A DNA stretch of 64,000 nucleotides from Nemertoderma westbladi (Eukaryota; Xenacoelomorpha; Nemertodermatida; Nemertodermatidae): NCBI GenBank assembly GCA_032718475.1, contig JAUCBJ010001428.1, positions 1-64,000 on the forward strand, in the 5' to 3' direction. A model generated the notes under the pieces. That model was not told the DNA's origin and did not search any database. It saw only the letters and a program-made list of their open reading frames with translations. The translations under genes were made by a program, and so were the position numbers. This document shows, one piece after another, positions 22,999 to 33,924 of this stretch (the stretch's first letter is position 1; every line of letters begins with the position of its first letter).

Positions 22999-23228
22999 TA
23001 GAAAATGTATACACATTAATATGACACCCAATATGTACAAAGAATAGATAGTAGACTCTCTACTATTTCAAACATCAAACTATAATGTATATGAAGAATG
23101 TAGCCCAAAAAAAATAAATTGTACTGAATATTATAGAAATCAAACTGGGGAATTGGGAGACAGTGGAAACATTCTTTATTTATTATACTAGTGGAGATTT
23201 GTTACATAATAATATTACCCCGGCTAGA

Positions 23229-23528
23229 GCCCCGTTCACATCCAACGGTGCGTGAGCGGTAAAGTACGTAGTCTGGCGGTATTGAAGTGGTAAGCCAGCG
23301 GTACACTACCCGGAGCCCGTTCACACCCAACGGTACCGTTGCGATAACTGATTGTCTATCTATCGACTGTTAATTCAACAGGAAATTACATTAATTGTTT
23401 AAATGGGCTGCGGTCAACAGCGTGGTTTAGCGCACAACTACCTGTTCGGTCGTTCACAGTCAGCGGTGTACCGCTGGCCCTGCGGTTCACCGCGCGGTGT
23501 ACCGTTCCGTTGGATGTGAACGGGCCTT
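23229..23528. mobile_element. MITE of about 300 bp with GGCCCGTTCACATCCAACGG ends
   Basis: The left end CCCGTTCACATCCAACGG is repeated inverted at the right end (CCGTTGGATGTGAACGGG). A further direct copy (GCCCGTTCACACCCAACGG) lies inside at about 23314 and a weaker inverted one near 23452, so there are subterminal repeats. It has no coding capacity. The superfamily is not determined, and the target duplication is ambiguous (TAGA or TTAGA). Confidence 0.75.
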
Positions 23529-23533
23529 TAGAT

Positions 23534-24750
23534 TAATAATTTATCGTGTACGGCCATAGAGATTCTTTGGTGAGTTTACATTTTACATGACGTAATGCAA
23601 GTTGGTTGTGTAAAACCCAACAAGCTTCGACCATTGCCGTGACGGCATGTCAAATCGCTTCTCATTGGTTGTTAAATCTAGTTAAACATACATCCTACAG
23701 ACTCAGAACTGGTTCCAGTCTCGTGATTCATAGCTATTGGTTGGATATTAATTTCGCAATGTTGGTGTGAATTGTTATTTTGACACAAAATCCAATGTAT
23801 TTAATTTGTTTATTATTAATTCCTGAGTCGCGAAATTAAAGTTACTTTTGCTGGATGCTGGTACCAGTTTTTATTGTTGTAAAATCTTTGATTTGTGAAT
23901 TTGCTTTTGTTTTTACGTTAAATTTCAACGGTTTTACTGTTAAAATACCGTAGCTTTGTTGCAAATATGCATGACTGTTAATTAATTATGAATATGTAAT
24001 ATGTTACTATCAAGACTATGTTATTCTTACTGCAATACATGTATAGCAGTACACCGGCTCACCGGTAGCATTCCTTGGTTTACATGATGGAGTAGAAAGA
24101 ACCAGAGAACTGGGACGTATCCGCCGAGCGCGCGGGGTTTTTACATGGAGGATGACAGGAGGCAGGTGTTTGCACTCATAGAGGGAAGTACGGGGCCGTT
24201 TTTCAGGAGCACTATTCAATCGGGACTACAGTGTTATTGGGGGTCCTAATTCATTTCGGGTTTTGGTATCAACTTTACACTGTTGACAGACCGGAAACAC
24301 CATAGATATTTTGGTCCAAATGTTTTAGTCCAGATTTGGTAACCAAATTAGATAACCAAAATTTGTTTAGCCCATTTCGGCATTCAAGTACTAACGTTTT
24401 AGTCAGACTAGGCCTATACAAACTGTTTGTGCTTTAGTTTAATAATTAGAACTTGTGCACCAGCTATCCAACTCAAAATAAATGAGTAGTACTCACTGCC
24501 CTAATCACTGCACTTAATTTGCCGAATTAGGAACCATTGGGATTTAATTTCTTTCATTTATTTTATTTTAGCACATAACTTGATTGGAAAGAAACCTTCA
24601 GTACTATTTTTTGCGGAGAAAAATATTAGCTAGGACGTTATCATTCGTTTTATTTGATTAACTGATTGCAGGAGGTTGAACTATACGTTTGGAACTGAAA
24701 CCTAGGTATTCCGGTCCGGTACGATTGGTCAGCTGTTTTAACCCGAATGA
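23534..24750. other. Intergenic region, nothing supported
   Basis: AT-rich non-coding DNA without convincing ORFs, RNA genes or repeats. Confidence 0.5.
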
Positions 24751-25234
24751 CAACCATGCAGCCATGGGACGTTTTGAAATTATGCGGACTTAAGACAGAC
24801 TGACATTGTCAGGTTGTACCAGCTGACCTTTATTCCATGTTCCGGTATCCATGCTACTGCACTAGGTACCCCAACAGCCCAATACTGCAATACCAAGCAA
24901 CGTTTTGGAATTGTACCGGTTACTCAAATAACTCGCCATCAAGGCTACCGCTTCTGTCTGTCGCAGTGTCGTTGGCGACCTCGACTTTTGGTATCGCTAC
25001 TGCGCTAGCGCTACGGGCAAACTGGACTAACCGATGAGCGAGACCCGAGAACTGAAGAATGCATTGAATTTTTTGAGTAGTTTGACTGTGGACTTCTATG
25101 ACATCGATGCCAAGCTGTTAATGCGAGAGTTTTTATTTAAGTTATTGTTTGGTTAAATTTTCTTAATTATTTATTTAAATTTCGTAAGTACCGATTTTGG
25201 GATAGAATTGCTCAATTTTAATCTGTATCTAATA
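24751..25234. repeat. Duplicated 0.48-kb segment, copy A
   Basis: Nearly identical to 28040-28520 in the same orientation, from CAACCATGCAGCCATGGGA to AATCTGTATCTAATA, with a few substitutions and small indels. Short ORFs inside are not conserved between copies (frameshifts near 24950 versus 28235), so it is more likely a dispersed or duplicated non-coding element. Confidence 0.85.
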
Positions 25235-25566
25235 GGCCTACGAGTCAAGTGAAAGCTTTATGTTCTGTCCGATAAATTAGTCTGAGGGTAGCCAGGTGTA
25301 CAGTACAAGCAATTTTATACACAGCTTATTCAAACTATAATTATGTCTGTTCACCGCAAAATTCAATTTCTCCGCTATCAACAGTACAGTAGAGGCCTAA
25401 CCTATAGTAATGGATATTCGCTATATTCGATTCTAGCAGTTGTAAGTATAATCTATACAAGAGTAATCTATACTACCCCCAAGAGCGGTTTTTGCTCTAG
25501 GTCAGCAGTAGTCAGACAGTAGTCTGTCAGAATTTTTTCTTACAGTAAACAAGTATTACGACTTGC

Positions 25567-26085
25567 TAATTAGGGTAACGGTTTCGTATGCCGCTACACT
25601 TTTTAAACATAAATCAATGTTTACTACACACCTATGGAAACCACGGCAACATATAAATGTTATTTAACTATTCTAGAACATAAATAAAATAAATTATAAT
25701 GTTCCAGAACATATAGCTAGTAATTTTTAAAATTCAAAACAGCTAGTATTTAAAAAAAATTCAGGTTTAATTTCAGGTAGCTAGTAAATTTTACGATAGC
25801 CAGTATTTTTTGTGGCAGCTAATAAAAAATAAATAAATATTAAAAATTGTAAATATTGCAAAAATTGTTAAAAGTCGAAATCTGAGTTTGTTTAAAATTA
25901 CTACCTAATTTAAAATTAGAAAATAACAAGTTACATGTTCTAGAACATCATATTTTGTATTTTATCTATGTTCTAGAATAGTTAAATAACATTTATATGG
26001 GGTTCTATAACTACTATTGTATCCATAGTAACAATGATTAAGGTTTAAAAAGTGAATTTGAATACGGAACCGTAGCCAAAATTAG
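25567..26085. mobile_element. MITE / foldback element of about 520 bp
   Basis: Long imperfect inverted repeats of roughly 130 bp. The left arm (TAATTAGGGTAACGGTTTCG ... TTATTTAACTATTCTAGAAC) returns reversed in the right arm (GTTCTAGAATAGTTAAATAA ... CGGAACCGTAGCC). The interior is AT-rich and non-coding. Confidence 0.75.
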
Positions 26086-26257
26086 TACCGGTAGTTGAGA
26101 CCGCATTAAGAAAGGCTCGAGTTATTAGACCTTCGAAGCCCTGGATTACAGTTCATCCAGCGAAGTATTACTCGAGATCCAGAGTGAGAACATTTGTAGA
26201 TTCGGTTCCCATTTTCTACAAGCACCACATCACGCCTTGCATCGAAAGACCCTCCCT

Positions 26258-26938
26258 CTATTTAGGTTTAACACAAAACACAGTAATACTAACCCTCAAA
26301 GATGTCATTTTTATAGAACCATTAATCGTTTTGTATTCCTGAATACATTGAAACAGTGTTACGATATCGCTATGGACAGATGCATGTATGGTCATTCTTT
26401 TATTTGGGTCATTTATATTTCCGCCAAAATAGATTGTCATTCCTCCACCATCATTAATTTGTTGTTTTTCATCTTCGTCATCTTTTTGTTTGGAAGTTAT
26501 TAATGAATATTCGTAGGGCAATTGTCGCGTACGATAAATTGTATCCACTTTTTCCAATCTCGTATCAGATGCTAACCATTTAATGAAATCATCACTGTGA
26601 ATAAATTTGTATATCGAAATTGCTTTTTTTCTTATTGATTTTTCACTTGTTATTAAATTCTTCGAATCCAACCGCATTTCATCACGAACATCATCTTCTC
26701 GATACTTCTTGTCCTGCTCCATGAAATATTTGAAAAGTCTGTAGTCAATAACCCAAAAATATTGACTTGTTAAGTCCTTCCTTAGATTTCGCCTGAACAT
26801 ATCATCCTTTGTGAGTCGTTCAGATGGTAAGAGAACGTCGATGTCTGTCCAATCATCGCTCGTCCATTCCCCAGAGTATTCGCCAGAGTAATCATCGGAT
26901 CCCCCTTCACATTTGTCATTTTCTTCTTGTTGAGACAT
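26258..26938 (-). CDS. Unrecognised 226-residue protein, single exon
   Basis: An intact frame from an ATG (cat at 26936-26938) to a stop at 26258. The N-terminus is acidic and Ser/Tyr-rich (residues 1-35, with repeated SGEY/SGEW). Next comes a charged, predominantly helical region (about 36-130) with a Phe/Tyr/Trp cluster (QYFWVIDYRLFKYF) and a second hydrophobic patch (FIKWLASD). A low-complexity Asp/Glu/Lys/Gln stretch (about 150-162) precedes a Gly-rich IYFGGNIND segment. There is no signal peptide or membrane segment and I recognise no family. The composition looks like a real protein. The start codon abuts a 119-bp tandem repeat (26941-27206), which may contain its promoter. It could be a host gene, an exon, or cargo of an unrecognised mobile element. 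Confidence 0.6.
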   Translation of the reverse strand: MSQQEENDKCEGGSDDYSGEYSGEWTSDDWTDIDVLLPSERLTKDDMFRRNLRKDLTSQYFWVIDYRLFKYFMEQDKKYREDDVRDEMRLDSKNLITSEKSIRKKAISIYKFIHSDDFIKWLASDTRLEKVDTIYRTRQLPYEYSLITSKQKDDEDEKQQINDGGGMTIYFGGNINDPNKRMTIHASVHSDIVTLFQCIQEYKTINGSIKMTSLRVSITVFCVKPK

Positions 26939-26940
26939 TA

Positions 26941-27206
26941 CTATTTACAGTAATTTTATGTTTCAATGTTAATATGTATGTATATTAGTAATGCAGTAGT
27001 ACAACATAACGACACTATCTCGTATACTATCTAGTTTTGCTATATTTATATGTTCTATACTATTTACAGTAATTTTATGTTTCAATGTTAATATGCATGT
27101 AGTAATGCAGTAGTACAACATAACGACACTATCTCGTATACTATCTACTGTAGTTTTGCTATTTTTATATGTTCTATACTATTTACAGTAATTATATGTT
27201 TCAATG
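26941..27206. repeat. 119-bp tandem repeat, 2.2 copies
   Basis: CTATTTACAGTAATTTTATG recurs at 26941, 27060 and 27179 (the third copy with one change). A second cluster of the same sequence is at 28555-28766, so the family is dispersed locally. Confidence 0.9.
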
Positions 27207-28039
27207 TGGGGCGAGCGACGAAAGTAAGCGAGCTTAGCATACAGGTACCACTAACTCAATCGGAGTGTCTGTTGATCTGTTGTTATGTTGCTCTGTTGAT
27301 CTGTTGTGTACAATTTTAAACGTTAATAACTCAGCCAAATCTCGATAAAATATATCCAAATTTGGTACATATGTAGTCTGGCAAAAGTTTAGAAATTTTA
27401 CAAAATGAATTTGCGTGGGGTCTTTGTACAGCATCTGTGTAACTGTCTTGCAGTAATAAATTTATCTATCCATAAATTATTAGGTTTGGCATCAGCTGGT
27501 TGCTAGGAGACTGCAGGATATATCAGGTGGGTTTGAAATTCAGCAATACCGGTGGTACAATGCAGCAATAATGTGGCCTTGGGAAGTGTGGTAGGCCTAT
27601 TTCACTTTCAGCCATTCCAGCATTTCCAGATTGCAGAGTTCAGAGTACGACACCGGTACCATGAGATACCTGTACTCAGTACCAGTACTGTTCACCACTG
27701 TTGCTGTATGTTGTAGGCCTAGCTTTCTAGGCTGGTTGTCAGTCTGTCAGTGCAGCAGTGTGGTACTGCTACTGCATTATCTGAGTATTGGTACCAGTAC
27801 GTGCGGTAGGGTGGGGAGTCCTGCAATTGCCTGAGTGATGTCTGAATTGCGATAATGCGACTGTTCAACCATATCATGTAGGCCTACCGGTACGTTACGG
27901 TACCTTAATCTTATTAAACATATGTTTTGCAGTACGGGGTACGGTTACCGGTACTGTTACTGTGTTACAGTGGTACAGAGTTACTACCGGTACCGTCTTC
28001 AGGTCGTTGGCGCCACCCACCAATCATGCTCGGCAACGG
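27207..28039. other. Intergenic region, dispersed-repeat fragments only
   Basis: Contains a fragment related to the repeat at 22330-22620 (near 27364-27400) and many ACCGGTAC/TAGGCCTA palindromes. No supported gene. Confidence 0.5.
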
Positions 28040-28520
28040 CAACCATGCAGCCATGGGAGTTTTGAAATTATGCTGACTTAAGACAGACTGACATATTGTC
28101 AGGTTGTACCAGCTGACCTTTATTTCATGTTCCGGTATCCACTACTGCACTAGGTACCCCAACAGCCCAATACTACAATACACAGCAACGTTTTGGAATT
28201 GTACCGGTACTCAAACAACTCGCCATCAAGGCAACCGCCTCTGTCCGTCGTTGCCGTGACCTCGACTTTTGGTATCGCTACTGCGCTAGCGCTATGGGCA
28301 AACTGGACTAACCGATGAGTGAGACCCGAGGACTGAAGAATGCATTGATTTTTTTGAGTAGTTCGACTGTGGACTTCTATGACATCGATGCCAAGCTGCC
28401 AATGTGAAAGTTTTTTTTAAAGTACGGTAAAGGTTTGGTTAAATTTTCTTAATTATTAATTTAAATTTCTTAAGTACCGATTTTGGGATAGAATTGCTCA
28501 ATTTTAATCTGTATCTAATA
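28040..28520. repeat. Duplicated 0.48-kb segment, copy B
   Basis: Direct copy of 24751-25234, with differences such as loss of a base near 28060 and of CATG near 28140. The two copies lie 3.3 kb apart. Confidence 0.85.
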
Positions 28521-28554
28521 ACTGACCCTCGTCCTGCGCGATGGCACCACGAAT

Positions 28555-28766
28555 GTGTTAATATGTATGTTTATTGGTGATGCAGTAGTACAACATAACG
28601 ACACTATCTCGTATACTATCTAGTTTTGCTATTTTTATATGTTCTATACTATTTGCAGTAATTTTATGTTTCAATGTTAATATGTATGTTTATTGGTAAT
28701 GCAGTAGTACAACATACTATCTACAGTAGTATACTATCTAGTTTTGTTATTTTTATATGTTCTAGA
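28555..28766. repeat. Second cluster of the 119-bp repeat
   Basis: About 1.8 copies of the sequence found at 26941-27206, including GTAGTACAACATAACGACAC and TTTTATATGTTCTA. Confidence 0.85.
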
Positions 28767-29409
28767 ATCTCTGTGATGATAGTTACAGACTTACAGTATT
28801 TAAAGAATAAAGTTAAAGAATGGGTTACAAAACTCCTATATACTGTACTAAGATGTGGCTTTGTCACTATTGTTTATTAAGAGTACCAACCATTCCTCTT
28901 TAGAGGAATATTAGATAAATTATTAGAGGAATATTAGAGGATTTAATTAATTAATAAGGGGTTTATAATGATGATAATGCTGTAATGGGGTTGTCAATCA
29001 GGCACCACCAGGCACATTGAGGCTTGAATAAAAAGCTGGCAGATTACCTTGCCAGGTTCTGGTGTACAAATCAAGTAAATATTTACCGGTTACAATATTT
29101 TCCATGGAATAATATAATTGCAGTCAGGCAATGAGATTCCTCCCGCCTCACCTGTCTGGATTGATAATTATGATAATTATGGATTATGATCAGTCTGTTC
29201 TTCCCATGTAGGGCCCTACCACTATCTCCATAATTATAAACGTTCGCAGGAAATACGCCCATCAGTCATCAGAGTAATTCCTTCATATATAGAAAGTGAA
29301 ACAACATTACCGGTTAGGACATATCGAATATAGAACTCAAGGTTAAAAGCTCCATGAAAACTTTTATCAGATGTAAAATGTATCAGGGGGAAGCAGAATC
29401 CCATGAATT

Positions 29410-29471
29410 CCCCCCCCCCCCCCCCCCCCCTTGACAGTTGGACAGAAGGGGGGGGGGGGGGGGGGGGGGGG
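29410..29471. repeat. Poly(C)/poly(G) inverted repeat
   Basis: 21 C (29410-29430), a 17-nt spacer, then 24 G (29448-29471), able to form a hairpin of about 21 G:C pairs on either strand. It may be an unstable or misassembled site. Confidence 0.85.
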
Positions 29472-29578
29472 ACGCAAAAAAATCATCCCTCACCAGGGGA
29501 AATTGGACGCAAATAAAAGCTGATTACTCTCAAGAATAAAACTGTAACCTGTTCTATTGTGTTTAGTTTATTATTTAG

Positions 29579-29622
29579 TTGAGAATTTAACATTGAGGCG
29601 GGATATTAATTCGCCAAGGTGG
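29579..29622. repeat. Dispersed repeat shared with 14725-14768
   Basis: 44 nt containing TTAACATTGAGGCGGGATAT are identical here and at 14725-14768, and CTGTAACCTG precedes both. Part of an unidentified interspersed element. Confidence 0.75.
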
Positions 29623-29664
29623 GTTTTGCCTCCAGCCCCCCCTGTCTCAGCGTAATATTATATA

Positions 29665-29691
29665 GTGTCATTTTCTGATGACACGGACCCC
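29665..29691. repeat. Short hairpin motif shared with 38421-38447
   Basis: A small inverted repeat (GTGTCA ... TGACAC) followed by GGACCCC is identical at both sites and is preceded by a similar CGTAATAT sequence. Probably the end of a mobile element. Confidence 0.6.
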
Positions 29692-30100
29692 ACTTTCTAG
29701 AAATCTTTATCATATTGCTTGAAATTTGAAACACAACTACTGTCAGACTGTACTGTAGTTCAACTCTCCGTGGTTGTTTGTTATGTTACCGTGAAGCCGT
29801 AATTTTAGATTTTTCTAAATTTTTTATATGCGTTTTATAAAGTGCCTTTTTTGAAATCGCAACCTTTTTGCATCATGAATTCCAACCTTGGTGGCGTGGT
29901 TGGTAGCTGAAATTTGGTTGTTGTTTAACTGTGTTTGGCAAAATGTGCGTCAGCCGTTTCCGTAATTATTGTAGGTGATTCATATGAAGGTAATCATATA
30001 TAAGTTGTGAATTATTTTCTTGTTATATGATATAAGTATATGTTTACGTTACCTCTCGTACAGATTCAATGTAGCAAGTAGTTTTCTTTTTTAGCACTTG

Positions 30101-30108
30101 TATAAATA
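30101..30108 (+). promoter_or_regulatory. Possible TATA box of the TXNDC11-like gene
   Basis: TATAAATA, 229 bp upstream of the ATG at 30337. No supporting initiator was identified, so this is position-based only. Confidence 0.3.
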
Positions 30109-30336
30109 CGGTATCTCCACCATATGAAACGTTTATTGTTGTTTATTATTATTGAGTAATGTTATGTTAGGATTGTACTTACAGGTGAATAAATAAATAA
30201 CTAAATAATAGGCCTAATGCCATAATGAATGTCTGATGTCAATATGTAGGCATATTACTGTATTAATATTGCAGTATAGACTGATTGAATAGTGGAATAC
30301 GGAATAGTTTGAATACCTTAATTTTGTAACTGCTAA

Positions 30337-32271
30337 ATGACTCTCCGCCCTATACAACTGTTAGTAGCGATGATTTCCGCGCTTACGGTCCTTTGCTACG
30401 TATTGTCGTTAACTTATTCCTTGGCTACGACGGACCACGACACATTTTACTCGCCGTCAACGAAACATCCGCAACCTTTATTCTCCGGGGGTACCGTCAA
30501 CGAGGATCACCTAGGGCGGTGGGGACGACTTCTCCTCGACTCACTCCCCTCCAGTTCCACCCCGGTCTCATTGATACTCGCCTACGCTCCCTGGTGTGCC
30601 CGCTCGCTAGACGCAGTCTCCCACGTAACTCGCGTTAGCGAAATATTCGCGAACACCGTGAACGTATTTGCGATAAACTGTTTCTACAACTCTGAAGGCA
30701 GTTGTTTCAAAGCGGAAGGCCATGAATTCTTCTATTTCCCGCGACTTTTCGCGAAAGTTCGTTCGTTTAAAGGCAACTTGGAGTACAAAGGAGCTCTAAA
30801 CACCGACTCTATAACGAGATGGGTCACCATGATTACCAACCCAGTCATTCATATAACATCTCCAGACCACTGCCATCAATTTATATTCTCCTCCGACAAC
30901 TCTGTGCTCATTTATTTAAACACTTCCGCGAGCGCAAACGATTTATTGTTCGAACGGTACATTGTGGCTGCGTTGCGAGCCATAGAATCAGACTATTTGC
31001 GCCCAATTACTTTCGGTTTAGTTACTAACTCTCATATAGCTTCCCTTATAGGCCTCCAGACAGACGGATCTGGTCTTCTACTCCGTTTATTAGACAACCA
31101 TCTGCCTTTCTCTCTCCGTAGTTTCAAAGACGGTAACTCCTTATGGTTGTGGGTTAAACCCCTGGTTTCGTCGCTAACGCAACCGCTCGCTAATTCCAAT
31201 TCATACCGCTACGAGGCGCATCGTCCTGTCCTCTTCGCGTTCCCTAACTCCCCTCGACTTCCCTTGGTACTTAGACGAGTAGCTCTCGACTATTTCGACT
31301 GCGACCGCTCCCACAAACTCTCTCTAGTCAAACAGTTCCTAGACTCCCCTAACCGGGGCTGTCAATCATTCACATTCTCCCCGGACTATTACTACAACCG
31401 GAGTTCCTGTAGTGTCTGTCTCGATCTGTCCCGCCCCGAACCTTCCTGCCACAACCCCAGCCTATCGCAACCCCTCAACCCCCCTAGAACAACCCGTTTA
31501 TTCCCCACCGCTCGCGATCCACTAGCTGATCCCTGCTGCGAAGTGTTCCCGTCTTCCAACGCGGATTGCAACCCGAAACTCTGCCGAACCTTACGACTTT
31601 TTGTCTCGAACGACTCCGACCCACACCGGAAGTACGCTACTATCAGCGAATTAACTCGCTTATCTTGCCACCCGAAAAACAGCAATAAATCATTGACGAT
31701 TTATTTAGTCGACTCTAATTTACGCTCATCGGTTGAACAACATCTGGGAGTCGATAACGTAGGCCTGGCTATCCTAGACAACATCACAGAACGAGTCTAC
31801 GTACTGGGCAGCGCAATAACAGTTGCGTCAGTAACCGAGTTCCTAACGAACTACACACGAGCGGTAGATCTAACTCCGTTCCTCCGTACGGAACGTAGGA
31901 ACAGTAAATCCAGCCACGTTGTAGAGGTAGTTAGTTCCGACTTTAACGCGGTCGTGTTAGACCCTGGTAAGGACGTGTTCCTCATGCACTACGGCAGACA
32001 TTGCGGCTTCTGTCAACCAGTCAGCCACACACTGCACCGACTGGCTAACACATACCGCGACACCGCCCCCAATCTAACAGTTAGCCGTATAGAAGGCGAC
32101 TCGAACCATCTCCCTTTGGAGTACTCCGTCTCTATCTACCCTTCCTTGGTACTTTATCCCGCTTTCCGTAAGAACCACTCTGTATTTTATCCTCCCGAAG
32201 TCCCTAAAACTTTGCCTTATTTCGTTAAATTCCTTCAGATTTTTGGTTCCTATGTTATTGGAGGTAGTTGA
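30337..32271 (+). CDS. TXNDC11: TXNDC11-like thioredoxin-domain protein of the ER
   Basis: 644 codons without interruption. A signal-anchor segment lies at about residues 8-29. A first thioredoxin-like domain has the active-site remnant CARS at 87-90 (YAPWCARS), matching the CxxS form in vertebrate TXNDC11, followed by VFAINCFYN and FFYFPRLF. Middle TXNDC11-type segments include ITFGLVTNSH and LTIYLVDSNL. A C-terminal thioredoxin domain carries an intact CGFC at 556-559 and RIEGDSNHLPLEYSV. Known family role: an ER membrane-anchored redox protein linked to folding and maturation of dual oxidases. The frame stops soon after the last thioredoxin domain, whereas the human protein continues into a coiled-coil tail. 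Just before the stop, GAG|GTAGTT could be a donor, so this may be one large exon and not a whole gene. The vertebrate gene has many introns; a retrocopy is the alternative. Several N-x-S/T sites fit luminal exposure. Confidence 0.85.
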   Translation: MTLRPIQLLVAMISALTVLCYVLSLTYSLATTDHDTFYSPSTKHPQPLFSGGTVNEDHLGRWGRLLLDSLPSSSTPVSLILAYAPWCARSLDAVSHVTRVSEIFANTVNVFAINCFYNSEGSCFKAEGHEFFYFPRLFAKVRSFKGNLEYKGALNTDSITRWVTMITNPVIHITSPDHCHQFIFSSDNSVLIYLNTSASANDLLFERYIVAALRAIESDYLRPITFGLVTNSHIASLIGLQTDGSGLLLRLLDNHLPFSLRSFKDGNSLWLWVKPLVSSLTQPLANSNSYRYEAHRPVLFAFPNSPRLPLVLRRVALDYFDCDRSHKLSLVKQFLDSPNRGCQSFTFSPDYYYNRSSCSVCLDLSRPEPSCHNPSLSQPLNPPRTTRLFPTARDPLADPCCEVFPSSNADCNPKLCRTLRLFVSNDSDPHRKYATISELTRLSCHPKNSNKSLTIYLVDSNLRSSVEQHLGVDNVGLAILDNITERVYVLGSAITVASVTEFLTNYTRAVDLTPFLRTERRNSKSSHVVEVVSSDFNAVVLDPGKDVFLMHYGRHCGFCQPVSHTLHRLANTYRDTAPNLTVSRIEGDSNHLPLEYSVSIYPSLVLYPAFRKNHSVFYPPEVPKTLPYFVKFLQIFGSYVIGGS

Positions 32272-32610
32272 TATATTATTAGTTAAATTATAATTCATTT
32301 ATTTTATTTTATTCAACTCGCGGTGCAATATTTACTCTATTATTAGTCAATCGCAAATAATTAGGGCCCAATGTAAATTTGCCACAATTAAAATCATAAG
32401 AATATAGAAAATTATACACTAATTCCATATTTTTTGGTAAGTTGTGATGTTTCTGGTTGCTGTTGGGATTACCGGTTCACGTATTTTATATAATATTCCC
32501 ATATATTTATAGTGAGTTGAGTATTAAACTAAAAAATTTATCGTAAATCGAATTTCTGTTTGGGTACGGAATACGGCTGTTGTAACTCTGCACACTCGTT
32601 AATTAAAGTA

Positions 32611-32887
32611 GTCGAGTCTATCTGGCATAAAGTGATTTGCAATCAATCCGAACCGCAGTTTTGGATATATTCACAAAAAATATGCAACATTTATTTTGCG
32701 GATCGTATATTTATTCATGGAAATTCTACGTATATCGGCATAAAATAAGCCAATCAAAATAAACAGTTGGGAAGAGTAAGTATTTAATTAGTGGTGTTCT
32801 AGAATAATTTAATTAACTGTACACTGGCCTATCGCACGTAAATTGTTAAATCTCGGTATCTATCAGGGCGCATCCAATTTGTATTTA
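32611..32887 (+). mobile_element. Partial copy related to the foldback element at 15962
   Basis: Starts GTCGAGTCTATCTGGC and follows 15962-16303 with moderate divergence and a deletion (shared TTTATTTTGCGGATC, AGAATAATTTAATTA, ACACTGGC). The right inverted end is not found here. Confidence 0.7.
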
Positions 32888-33903
32888 AGGAGGGGGAGGG
32901 TCACTAATTGACTAGAAAATGTATCCTCTTTTTTAGGAGATTGCATTATATCCCGATTGATGTTTGCACGTATGTACCGTATTATACAATAGGTTGGTAA
33001 AAACTTTCAAAATTTATTTAAATTTATCCCAAATTAACATTATTTACGTAATTATATTTATTAATGTATAAGATCTTAGTTGGATGGTCTTCAAATGCCC
33101 AAAATTTAATCATAAACCCATTGGCGTCATGAAACAACTGTATGATCAAAATTTTGATAAATGCTCGTTGCTCCTGTTCAAATATTACTTGAAAAGGAAA
33201 CAATTTTTGCCACATTTTTTGACACATTTTACCATTTTGTACCTAAATTTGACACTTTTCACCTATATTTCAGTAACCACAAACAAAATGAATAAAGTAG
33301 TCATGGGAGGTGTTAAGCCCTAATTTAACCATTTAATGGCTTAATAATTTAAATATAAGACAACAACTCTAGTCACAACCGTCATTAATTTATATATTTG
33401 GATCTTTTACATGTTCGTATATTTATAATGAAAGCAACATAAATTAAATTATGTTTTTCTCTAAAATAGTTTATCTTGGGATCCTCCCACGCACACAAGC
33501 AAACAGAAGGGTAGAGTAGATGTTCCATTAGGCCTGTGCTCCACTGGCAACATGGGTCGTATGTCATAAGTCGTTTTCAGATTTTGTCTGAGTCCGTATC
33601 AATTTTTTCTTAAAAAATATAAGATGCGTCTCACATTTAATGGAACAATTGAACATTTAATGGAACACTTGACTTGAACAATGGCTTGCTGCTACCCAAA
33701 GTAACCAATCACAGGCCTCTTGCCAGAAAGAACCCATCATGGGTCGTATGTTAAAAATGGGACATGGGACATATTCACTTCCGTCCCTGGGGTCGTAACA
33801 AACGACTTATGGCATGGAGCTGCTCCCATTAAAACCAATGTGTTCCATAATTTATTTTGACTTATGACTTACCAGTGGAACCCGGGCCTTAATAGGTACT
33901 TGA
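32888..33903. other. Intergenic region, nothing supported
   Basis: AT-rich DNA. Short ORFs (such as 33084-33323) lack any protein-like signature. GGGTCGTATG occurs at 33550 and 33739, suggesting a small duplicated piece. Confidence 0.5.
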
Positions 33904-33924
33904 GGGGGGGGGGGGGGGGGGGGG
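33904..33924 (+). repeat. Poly(G) tract, 21 bp
   Basis: Uninterrupted run of G, the third such homopolymer site in the window. Confidence 0.9.

Noticed and set aside
22723-23001. Plus-strand ORF of MVGRK-type repeats.
   Set aside because: It translates the 15-bp tandem repeat only.
24814-25037. Short ORFs in the duplicated 0.48-kb segment.
   Set aside because: The reading frame is not kept between the two copies because of indels, so coding is unlikely.
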